Made by a program: the position numbers and the translations under genes. Below, piece after piece: positions 39,020-48,180 of a DNA stretch of 64,000 nt. The notes under the pieces were generated by a model. The model was given only the letters and a program-made list of their open reading frames with translations. It had not been told where the DNA came from and did no database searches. Source of the stretch: Gracilariopsis chorda (taxonomy: Eukaryota > Rhodophyta > Florideophyceae > Gracilariales > Gracilariaceae); contig NBIV01000002.1 of NCBI GenBank assembly GCA_003194525.1, forward strand, positions 248,001-312,000, read 5' to 3'. Numbering within the stretch: the first letter of the stretch is position 1; every line of letters starts with the position of its first letter.

Positions 39020-39446
39020 CAGGTCCAACTAAAAGGTGCCGAGCTCATTGTTGGTTACCAAGGCTGGTTCAGTTCCCGGTTCAACGGGAGCCGTCTCAAC
39101 CAATGGCGGCACTGGTTTCGACAACAACCAGACGGATCAATCGCGGAACCGGTTATCGATCTTTGGCCTCATCTTTTTTCCTTCATGAATACTTTCCAAG
39201 ACGGAGCGAAGGTTGGGCAATCTTCCCGTTGTATGGCCAGGGTTTTCATGGGGGAATCTGAAACAAGGCCACACCAAGTATAGTATTGTACGCTGCAGCA
39301 ACGGACACGTTCTTCGGATACGGGATTACGAATGGTTACAGGCGAGCCACAAGCAATGGCTTGTTGCTACGTTTGGCGAGATCGACGAGGAGACTGCTGT
39401 ATATGAAGTGGTCAACGACAAGATATCAACACCGGCAAGTCATTAA
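39020..39446 (+). pseudogene. GH99-like glycoside hydrolase fragment
   Basis: The first frame reads GAELIVGYQGWFSSRFNGSR, then LNQWRHWFR and VIDLWPHL, the typical start of GH71/GH99-like (xylosidase-type) catalytic domains. A shifted frame from 39213 reads NLPVVWPGFSWGNLKQG and WLVATFGEIDEETAVYEVVN, which belong about 150 residues further on in such proteins. The middle of the domain is missing and the frames differ, so this is a deleted, frameshifted remnant rather than an intron-split gene. Confidence 0.6.
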
Positions 39447-39694
39447 CTTGAGAGGAATAATCGCTTTCTTATTTACTCTGAGAGTGGCACAAGACTCCCA
39501 TGTAACTGGTAACCCTTTATCTCCAGCGTGCACAAGCTAGAAGTTGCACCATAAATCCCGAGGAGTTACACTTGGTACATGCAATGGATGTCGGACAACC
39601 GGAGTACCCATGCTGGCTGTTCTGCGAAGCAGTTTCCCAAGGAAGTTGATACGGTTTATTGGAAACTCAGCATGAGATATATACAATGCAAAGA

Positions 39695-40132
39695 TTACTG
39701 CTTGCCCAGGAAGCTAGCGGCTTGTCCAAGCAAATCGGCAGCCCCATCGTCCTTTTTCTCATCCTTTCCGCCCAGTAGACTTGATGCCTGTTCCATCAAA
39801 CCGCTCGTTGTTTCTTCCTTTTTGTCACTGCCACCCAACAGACTGCTGGCTTGGTCCATTAGACTACTGGCTCCTTCTTTCTTGTCGTCACTTTTCATGC
39901 CTGCCATCGCGGAGGCACCAAGCATTGAAGTGGGTACCTTATCACCGATAGCATCGGCGATCTTCTCCGCTATGTTCTCAACATGTTCAGAATGTGCAAC
40001 TTTCTCTCCCGCAATGTCCTCTACCTTGTCCTGGATCAACTCCTCCACTGCCTTCTCCTTCATGGTCTGCTCCAGACCTTCTCCAGGGTCTCCTCCCACT
40101 GCCTTTCCAAGCATTCCGGTTAGCTTGTCCAT
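39695..40132 (-). CDS. Small hydrophilic repeat protein, unknown
   Basis: A 145-residue acidic, Lys/Glu-rich protein with no Cys or Trp. The C-terminal half has three copies of an amphipathic unit: MDQASSLLGGSDKKEE, MEQASSLLGGKDEKKDD and LGQAASFLGKQ, each about 25-28 residues apart. The N-terminal half (KEKAVEELIQDKVEDIAGEK) is predicted helical. The composition recalls stress or LEA-like proteins, but no family is recognised. A TATA-like box lies 37 bp upstream. It is probably real because of the repeat pattern and the promoter placement. Confidence 0.65.
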   Translation of the reverse strand: MDKLTGMLGKAVGGDPGEGLEQTMKEKAVEELIQDKVEDIAGEKVAHSEHVENIAEKIADAIGDKVPTSMLGASAMAGMKSDDKKEGASSLMDQASSLLGGSDKKEETTSGLMEQASSLLGGKDEKKDDGAADLLGQAASFLGKQ

Positions 40133-40168
40133 TCTGGTCTTGATATCTGACTTCTGGCTCTTCGAAGG

Positions 40169-40176
40169 ATTATATA
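40169..40176 (-). promoter_or_regulatory. TATA-like box of the small repeat-protein gene
   Basis: TATATAAT on the - strand, 37 bp before the ATG at 40132; this leaves only a short 5' leader. Confidence 0.5.
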
Positions 40177-41968
40177 TGCTTCTTTCGCGACCGTCGTAGG
40201 GGGGTGTGAATGCGATGAGAGAGGTGGGTGAGGATAGGCAATGAACTCAGCAAGGGTGTGTTAAATACTGCCTCACCTGCCTGGGTGAGCGTCAAGACAC
40301 GAAGCTTGCAAGCAACGAAGATGGGTCAAGAAGTCAAGACGGTTGCTGTGTGGTACCCAAGGGTACAAAGTTTGTACCAAGCACTCAGACTGTAGAAATT
40401 TGAAAAAATCAATGAGCATTCCTACCCTGGCAGAAGAGTATCGTTAACCTAGGAGGTTGACCCTCTGACCAGCGGGACCACAGTTACCCCAATATCTGGC
40501 GCCTGTTGGCTAGTTCCTCTTGTAAGGCTAGCCTAAAAGAAATGTTCACAAATCTGACCTTGACCTAAAGTACGGAGGCTCACGTGGTGTGACGATGCAT
40601 CATGGAATCGCTTACAAATCTTCCGATCCGCGCAGAGATATCCTGCTGACGTCCCGAATAGTAGATATTAAGAGCAATCAAAGAATGTCTTACAAGGCCT
40701 GGCTACTACCGTGCGTAGATACCAGGGATGGAAGGCTAACGGATTCATGATTCTTAACATCGAGACATGCGGCTTCGCACAAGCCAGACTACATCCCCAA
40801 GCGGCAAAGCCAGGGATCTTCCTGCGCAGTTCCCGACGATGTTGTCTAAGCTCCTCATCCGGTCATTATGGTCTGGGACGTGTAACAAAAACTTCACTCT
40901 CCCGACCAGTCTCGCCCACTGCTAAGGAGATTGAGATTCCCGAGACACACATACTTTTCCGCAAGCCTTGCCTTTACGCCATGTGCGGTTTCGGCATGCG
41001 GTTTCGGCATGCGGTTTCGTACTGGATAGGATCGCACGTCGTGCGATCCTATCCCGTACGACGGCGCCTCGTGTCTATAGGACATGCGGCCGAAGCTGCT
41101 TCCATCCGGTTAGCAATCTATCCGAATGCGCTCTAAACAGCTGCAATCGAACCATTACCGTTGGTAACCCTTGTAGGGGTAAGGGTTAGCTATCCGTAGA
41201 CAGAAACGCACTGCGGTGGCCGAGATTGTACGCGTAGGAATGATAGCACGTGCCAGAGGCATCAACGACGAAAAACTCCACGCATTTCTCACGGCCGTCT
41301 GTTGTCGGTACATTTGTACCCGAGGGATAAAGTGTTAGCAATCTAGCACCGTGCAGGAGTGAGTGGCGGTAAGGTGACCTGCAGTTGAGCGTTGTGCGTT
41401 AAGAGTGTTGTGTTGTACTACTTAAACCCGGTACACTGAAAGGCTACAAGTACTCCGGGACGCTTTCTAACATTTGCATGTGTAAGAGGTGCTAAAGGTA
41501 GTGAAACCAGTTGGACAAAACTTCTTTGCTAAGTGCTACGCAAAATATGCGTGAGTGGTAGATCTGGGTGTAGCGGAGAAGTACGGCTTGGGACTAGACC
41601 GCGGCGTGACGTCTTCAAACTCATCTCAGGTGTGTTTGGGGACTTCAATCGGGGCGTTAGTCAGTTGGGATATAAAGAGAAGTGAGCTCGTTCGCGCTGT
41701 TCGTACCTTCATCCATGTCACAGGTCCTTCGGCAGACTGAGCAGGTCAGAGTTTGCACCCTTTAGCGATGTACGCAAGAGTTGCACTGCACTCACGCGCA
41801 CGCAATCAGAGCTCTTTCGTAACCTCTATGACTCTGTCGCCAGTGCAACGACTGGGAACAGCACTAAAACGCCTGACGTGCGGCCAGTAACCACTCACCC
41901 CAAGCGGCTAAGTACGAAGCGCCCCCCGATCAGCTTCTCTTAGTCGCCGTGACGTTGCTGCAACTACT
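40177..41968. other. Intergenic; no gene recognised apart from a repeat/palindrome cluster
   Basis: Only the 40984-41060 structure was recognised. Short frames lack family signals or promoters. Confidence 0.45.
40984..41060. repeat. Three 13-bp direct repeats followed by a 43-bp palindrome
   Basis: GCGGTTTCGGCAT occurs twice and starts a third time (40985-41019). It runs into CGTAC-T-GGATAGGATCGCACG-T-CGTGCGATCCTATCC-C-GTACG (41018-41060), symmetrical about 41039 with one mismatched pair. Confidence 0.9.
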
Positions 41969-43195
41969 ATGATGACTTCCGAACCGCCACAAGGATGGCG
42001 CCTTCTTTGCACGCCTGGCGGCCATCCTCTCTATTATTCAACCTCTGACACCCCCCTACTCCCCGCACCGTCGCCGCCTCCACCAACTCCTGTTACCCAG
42101 GCCGTTTCGAGACGCATAGCCGCTGCACCAAGATCGCGAGAACTGCCACCTCCGTCCCGATACATTTTACCTACGCTAGTCGAGAATACACGTGCTAAAG
42201 CAAAGGGCTACCCAGTTTTTGAGGTAGAGCGGGACCGGGTCTTGCAGATTAATCTCGGTGGTTCACATGACTCGTTTGCATGGATAAAGGCCGGCACAGT
42301 GGTTCGTTTCATTCCTTTTCCTCCGCTTAGCGTCTAATTCAGGCCTCAAGTATGACCTCGCCAGTACTGACAGGACGCTACAAATCCAGATTGCGCGTCG
42401 TGGCACTGTCAAGTTCACTAGACAAGGCTTTCGGGAACAGGGTGCAGGCCTTCTCGTGAAGAAGGCTGTCACCGGGGAAGGTCTCAAATTGGTCCAGTGC
42501 AAGGGAAGCGGTATTGTGTACTGTGCAGACGACGCAAAAGCCGTCTCTGTTATCGAGTTGAGGAAGCAAACAATATACGTGAACTCACCCAATGTCCTTG
42601 CGCTTTCCAGTAGTCTCAGGTACGAATTCAAGCTGTTATCAAATGCTGGAATGGCCGCATCAGGTTTGTTGTCCTTAAAGGTATGTGAATGTAAATCGGC
42701 GGCCCTTAAGACACCTTCTCAAACCAAGGTTTCTAACTTTCGTCATCAAGCTAGATATCCGGACTTGGGTTTCTATCGGTTACGTCTCTGAAGGGTGCAA
42801 TCATGATGACCGCAACTCCTGATGACCCTTTATATTCGAAACCAGACGCCACCGTGGCATGGACACATCACCCTTCATTTACGGTAAGCTGAACGCAAAT
42901 CTTTCCAGGTCTTCAATCAGAACGACTAGAATGCCTCGACACTGCAGGTGACAGTCTTGTACACGCAGTAGGTGGCGTAGTACTGACCAAAGCGTTCTTG
43001 CGACATATTTAGGTTGATCTTTCTCCAAGGTTACTCACAGGCCGCGCGACAGGCCAGGAGGTTCAACTCAAGTTCACGCATGGTTTCGTGATCATCCAGC
43101 CGCTTCCGAAACATCTTTCTTTGCTGTCAGATCGAGCAGCTACCGTTGGAGCTGGGGGTATTACGCTCGCGTTGAACAATCTTTTTCTGAAGTGA
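41969..43195 (+). CDS. AIM24-family protein, five exons
   Basis: Exon model: 41969-42305, 42343-42680, 42755-42883, 42948-42967 and 43030-43195. Exon 1 has a Pro-rich leader, then FEVERDRVLQINLGGSHDSF and WIKAGTVV. Exon 2 has GLLVKKAVTGEGLKLVQCKG, IVYCADDAKAVSVIEL and LRYEFKLLSNAGMAASG. Exon 3 has SGLGFLSVTS and PDDPLYSKPDATVAW. The last exon has LTGRATGQEVQLKF and HGFVIIQPLP. These follow the order of the AIM24/TIGR00266 family, which in fungi is mitochondrial and affects inner-membrane organisation. Introns are GT-AG; exon 4 is only 20 nt. The 5' and first-intron borders are the least certain. No transit peptide is obvious. Confidence 0.7.
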
Positions 43196-44256
43196 ACTCT
43201 TTTACTGCGTTTCTGTTTCCTCTTTACTGTGAGGGCTAGGGGCCTGATTACGACGCCCATGTTGGTGGCGGAGACCCTTTGAGCTTCAGGTCTCGGAAGC
43301 ATACACAATCTCATGCATTTCGCGTTCTGTTCACAGGAAAACGGCACACCACACCTGGCGGAACACATGTGCCCTTGTGCTCGCTGACGGATCGCAAGCG
43401 GTGCCCGTGTGATCCCTTATCGTAGCGCAGACACTGGTATGAAGTGACCTAGCCTCGCAATTGCAGACGGGCTTAAGCCCCCAGAAGTGTTTTGACAAAA
43501 AGAGTACATAAGTTACATGCACACATCAACCTTTTTAAAACTGTAGGATAGCAATCCTAATTCTTCTGTTTGTCTCGTGTTTTCGGTGCTTACAGTTCGG
43601 AAGCCACACAATTTGTGGACACGTGACAATGCTGCTTCTCCAGCACGAACTTCACTTTCAAAAAGTACAAACTCAGCAGAAGGAATGCGGCAGCAACTTT
43701 TCTGACACGAAAGGTTTGCGTCGCTTTTTGGTTCTCCCAAAAAGATGCTACCGTTGTTCACACAAGGGTTGAAGTGCAGTACCACTGAAGTGTTTTCTTA
43801 TATAGCATCATTCCCTTTCCCCTATAATGAAGCTCTACTAAGGCAAAGTTACCTTCGGCGCTCTCTCTCTACACAAGAACAAGTCATCAATAACTGCTCT
43901 ATAGCTGCATAAAGTCAGAACTTTTATTTCACCAGCTCTGTAGGAATGATCTTCACTTCCGTAAGAAAAAAAATCTTGTGGGCCTAGGGACCGATCAAAC
44001 TGTATATACGCATCCTTGCACATATGTACGTATATATATATGTACGTACAAAAAAGACGTGATTACTTGCTCTGGCAAGTTGATTAAAAGGGAACGATCC
44101 CCTACTAATCAAAAATGGGAACTCGCGCTTGTGATCCAAAGAGCTTGTGGCTTTATATCTCAATTGATATAACTTATTTCATCCTATATGAAAGGGCTAC
44201 AAGTTGAGGTTTAAGATGCTTTTGCCCGACGACTATGCTGTGATTAAGGTACTAAT
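43196..44256. other. Intergenic; no gene recognised
   Basis: Frames are short and unlike known families. An AT-rich TATATATATATG stretch lies at about 44031-44042. Confidence 0.5.
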
Positions 44257-44943
44257 TTACGCTTTCTCAAGCGTCACACGGGTGTGCAGGCTTCCGCGGA
44301 TAATCTTCACAGTAGCGACGTTGTGCGGAGAGCAGGTACGCTGAGTTCCGGGGTTAATGCGGTCGGAGACGGAAGCTTCTTCGGCCAGACCGCCATCGCT
44401 CTTTCTGCGAAGGTACACTTTCATCTGAGCGCCACCCTGGTTATCTGATGCAAACCATCCGGCGTTGGAAATGATAGCAGTGGAGTCCTCCCACTTCCCA
44501 TCCTGGCGCGCCTTCTCTACATCGATCACGGCGACTTCAGTTCCACCTTTACTGGTATTATCACCACCGAAGTCTAAGTAGTCATTCGCGCTACTGCAGG
44601 AGAAACCAACGTTACCATCCAAGAATCGGGTGCTTGTGTCCAGGTCACGCTGCTCCGGAGACCAAGTGTATTCAATGACAAATTCGAGGAGAGACAACTG
44701 GTTGTTGGAAATCATGAAAGAGTTTCCTGGCATGGAGCAAGAATATCCGTTGTCTTCGCACTCTTCCACGGCACAAAGTGAACGAGTGACCGGGTGGTCA
44801 CATTCCCGATCGGAAAGGGTACGATCAGTGTTGCACCGGTTGGGGCAAACATCATTGCTAGCATGCTGGGCAAGGATCGGAACGACCGATGCGAGAAGGA
44901 AGAAGACAAAATAGCAGCGCATTTTTGGTTGAGAAGGGAGCAA
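44257..44943 (-). CDS. Secreted eight-cysteine protein, paralogue 1
   Basis: A 228-residue protein. Met8 (44922) followed by RCYFVFFLLASVVPILAQ looks like the true signal peptide, so translation may start there; a TATAAAAA lies upstream. The mature part has eight Cys (33, 37, 48, 57, 62, 69, 116, 204) in the same positions as in the 47506-48180 protein, and shares CPNRCNT, LLEFVIEY, DLDTSTRFLD, NVGFSC, GGDN-S-GG, AGW and INPGTQ. It is a beta-rich-looking extracellular domain without a recognised name. Probable disulfides suggest a wall or extracellular role. Confidence 0.8.
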   Translation of the reverse strand: MLPSQPKMRCYFVFFLLASVVPILAQHASNDVCPNRCNTDRTLSDRECDHPVTRSLCAVEECEDNGYSCSMPGNSFMISNNQLSLLEFVIEYTWSPEQRDLDTSTRFLDGNVGFSCSSANDYLDFGGDNTSKGGTEVAVIDVEKARQDGKWEDSTAIISNAGWFASDNQGGAQMKVYLRRKSDGGLAEEASVSDRINPGTQRTCSPHNVATVKIIRGSLHTRVTLEKA

Positions 44944-45013
44944 TTTGAGAAGTGGAGAGGCGACTGAGTGGGTTGATGTTTTGTGCGAACACCGAAAACA
45001 TCGCTTAGCCTCT

Positions 45014-45021
45014 TTTTTATA
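45014..45021 (-). promoter_or_regulatory. TATA box of secreted protein 1
   Basis: TATAAAAA on the - strand, 71 bp before the first ATG and 92 bp before the ATG that opens the signal peptide. Confidence 0.55.
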
Positions 45022-47406
45022 TTGGAACCGATCTTCTTACCGATGCTCTTCTTCCGTAGCGAGGCGCAACTCTGAGCACACAAGGAACCTCCTGCACTAA
45101 GAAAAGGAGTTCCCCTTCACCCATGGACTAACATTCCTTCCTAGCACATTGCAAGGCATTGTACATCCAGCAATGTCCTTAACATCATTACTTCTCGCAG
45201 ACGTGATGCGTTAACATATCAACAATGCGGCACATAGGAACATTCATGGCTAATTGTTACATGGAATGTAGATCTCTTGTGCAACTTAGATTACTGTGTT
45301 GCTGGGTAAGATGTACTCCGATGCGAGTATGCATGCTCAAGTAGCTTTTTCTGCAGGAACTGCTGTACTAATCTGTTTCTTTTCGTTTAGGCTGTTGTAA
45401 ATGGCGGTCTATTCCACCCACTCAACTTTACCTCTTTGGATCCTTGTTCATTTGTTGTCGCCAACGTAAAACAAATGTAGTGTGGAAGATGTAGTCCCTT
45501 ACACATAGGCACCAGGAAAACCCTAAAAGAAGTCGAGAAGAATTGTATTCTGCCGCATGCAAATACAGATAAATCTTCCAGGGTCTTGCTTCAAATACTA
45601 ACGCAAGTCGTGTTTACTATGCCAATGAATTCCAGGGCGTCTAAAACACGTTCCGACTGCATGAAGTCAGTTTCTTTGCTTGAATTCTTAAATGTCCAAA
45701 GACGTCCCAACAAAAATAGACGGATAAGAAAGATGGTGGGAGCTTCTTGCAGAATAGGGCCAAGTACTGGGGTGATACATACAGTCAAAATGTTGTTCAC
45801 GCTCTAATCTCACTTGAAGCGAAGGCGTTTTGAAGGAAACCACTCGGCGCTTCTGTTCTATACGCTGGTAGGAGAGAGTACGTGACCAAGGTGCAAAAGG
45901 TCCTCCCTTTGTCCGCGAATGTCTTTGACAAGTTTTCTTGAACAGTGGAAAATATGCGCCCAAGGATTAACGAAATGGTGGGACGCCAAAAGGGTCGTGG
46001 TTTTCAGCGGGCATGATGTGTTGTCACGCGTAACATACTAGAGACCATACACATCTGTTTTGGCTGGTTGACGCGTTGGCCTACGTCGATGCCTAAGAGA
46101 AAGGTCAGTTGAGCGGAAGGCAGCACACATATGTGTAAGCGACCTGTACCAACGGTAACAAGGACATATGCAATGTTCCCAGGTGAAACGGGCCTTGTTG
46201 GGTGATCATAGGACGCGTACAACCATGCTGGTACACACTCTGCTTCTGCTCTCTTACAAGGGATGCAGGCTGATTGTAAGAAAAGACTTTGGCTAGACTT
46301 CTTAGGTAAAAAGGCTATCTCTGAATAGATGACAGGAAGGGTAAAGGCTAGTAAGTTAGGTCAGGACAATGTCTTAGTCCACGGTCCATGGGGGGAATAG
46401 AGTTACGCCACCACGATGCATCTTCCCTCGTAGTAGCACGGTCACTGCTTCTCAAACTGCGCAGCCAATGAAATCAAACTCTGCACCGTGAAACTTCGTA
46501 AGTCTGACGTACTGTAAGCTGCAGCTTCTTCTCGAGGCAAACGACAGTATTGTTATCTGGGTACCGTTGGTAACGTAACTCTATGAAGGATAATTTTGTC
46601 TCGACAAGTTCAGAAGATGAGTTTTCGTCATCGCGCGTCTCGCGACATCCTCGTATTGCTGTTGAAGGGCTTCCAACAATTGTCAGGTAATATCAAGTTC
46701 GTGGCGATTTACCCTTTACCCACTATAGATGCTTGGCATGCAGCACGCAGCTAAACGTACCCTCCTAATTCCAGCTGTGCAGGTCTACGTCGTAGTACAA
46801 ATTGCTGTCCCGCTTGTGACGCACTTAGTCGCCACTACATTCAGGACATACAGCCATATACAGCAAACCTGTGGAAGGCTCACAAGCAACAGGGAGTCGT
46901 CCTGTGCAGCCAGCCCTCAGGGGTCATTAACATTTACAACCGGGACCCAGCATGAGTAACTATACCTGTGTAGTTGTTCAATACAGAACCACTTCTTTTC
47001 CTTCCCTCCTCTCTGCCGTAGTCTACACAAGTTGAAGTAATAAGCGCAGCGAATCAAAATATCTGTCACTTTCAACGTTTAGGCGTCATCATTTTTTTCT
47101 GTCATTGGATTCTTATTTGAACTATGCATAGCGGTCCACGCACTTTTCAGTCCCTTTCCGATGACCAAGAACCACTACGAAATCGCTGTGTTTTTCTTGT
47201 TGTAAGTCTTGATCATCGTTCTCAAGGGTGAGCTTTGCATGAAAACTTCATCTCTACAAATGACGTTGCCTAAACATATTTCATCATATCATACCATCTG
47301 TTCATCATTGCCTTCTAAGTGTCCACCAAAATTACATCATCACACCTGATTCTAACAGTTCGTCCCCCTCCTCATACCAAATCTGAAGCGAGAACCTGAA
47401 GAATCC
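45022..47406. other. Intergenic between the two secreted-protein genes; no gene recognised
   Basis: About 2.4 kb with only short frames and no family signal, tRNA-like structure or transposon end that could be supported. Confidence 0.45.
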
Positions 47407-47414
47407 TATTTAAA
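47407..47414 (+). promoter_or_regulatory. TATA-like box of secreted protein 2
   Basis: TATTTAAA, 92 bp before the ATG at 47506; a pyrimidine- and A-rich leader follows. Confidence 0.5.
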
Positions 47415-47505
47415 CGCGAACGCACCGGCATCAACTCTTCATATCCTACTGCACTCACCGTGAATCTTCTCCACCCCTCCGCCCTAAAACACAATCACAT
47501 CAGCT

Positions 47506-48180
47506 ATGAAGACCATCATTTCTCTTTTCTTCGCGCTTGCCGCGACGGCGTTCGCTATTCAAACCGTTGACATGTGCCCGAACAGATGTAACACCAATCG
47601 CGCTATGTCCCAGCGCGAATGTAGTGTTGCCGTCACCAGGGGTGTTTGTTCCGTAGACAGCTGCTCTCCACCGGCCTACAATCAAACTGGATTTATCTGC
47701 AGGATGCCCCGAAACTCTTTCATCATCCCAAACACCAACTTGCCGCTACTGGAATTCGTCGTTGAATACTCGTGGTCCTCTTCTCAATCCGATTTGGATA
47801 CTAGCACTCGTTTCTTGGATGCCAACGTTGGATACAGCTGCAGCCCAGACAAGAACTATGTGGCGTTCAGTGGAGATGACGTCAGCTACGGTGGTAAGGA
47901 ATCTATTACTATTGATGTGTTGGAAGCATTCGAGGAGTATCAGCTTTCCGGATCTACCTCAGTCGCCACCTTTGCTGGATGGCACGGAAACGAGGACGAA
48001 GGTGATGCAACGCTCAAGGTGTTCTTGCGCAAGAAGTCCGATCTAGCTCTTATTCCTGGCGCCGTGCTATCATCCACGATCAATCCTGGAACTCAGTATG
48101 GGTGCGCCGCCACTGCTGTCGGCACTGTGCAGATTGTCCGTGCCCAGCACCATACTCGTTTCACACTGGTCGAAGCGTAA
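47506..48180 (+). CDS. Secreted eight-cysteine protein, paralogue 2
   Basis: A 224-residue protein with a classical signal peptide (residues 1-17, ending about AFA). Cys at 24, 28, 39, 48, 53, 65, 112 and 200 match the 44257-44943 protein. DLDTSTRFLDANVGYSC is nearly identical to the paralogue; the remainder is about half identical by eye. A glycine/acidic segment (FSGDDVSYGGKE) may be a metal-binding or turn-rich loop. It lies about 2.6 kb from its paralogue in divergent orientation, consistent with an inverted duplication. Single exon; family name unknown. Confidence 0.85.
   Translation: MKTIISLFFALAATAFAIQTVDMCPNRCNTNRAMSQRECSVAVTRGVCSVDSCSPPAYNQTGFICRMPRNSFIIPNTNLPLLEFVVEYSWSSSQSDLDTSTRFLDANVGYSCSPDKNYVAFSGDDVSYGGKESITIDVLEAFEEYQLSGSTSVATFAGWHGNEDEGDATLKVFLRKKSDLALIPGAVLSSTINPGTQYGCAATAVGTVQIVRAQHHTRFTLVEA

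Noticed and set aside
18615..39300. Shared RCSNGH motif between the broken ORF at 18.6 kb and the frame at 39.2 kb.
   Set aside because: The second frame is explained by a GH99-like domain, and similarity stops after six residues; coincidence.
40984..41060. CRISPR-like array from the 13-bp repeats.
   Set aside because: Direct tandem copies without spacers, and the genome is eukaryotic.
42306..42330. Three possible 25-nt GT-AG introns (42306-42330, 42884-42908, 19393-19417), suggesting ultra-short introns.
   Set aside because: In the AIM24-family gene, longer introns (37 and 64 nt) restore the protein frame and family match, whereas the 25-nt version fails at 42884. The third lies in a broken ORF where removing it is not needed.
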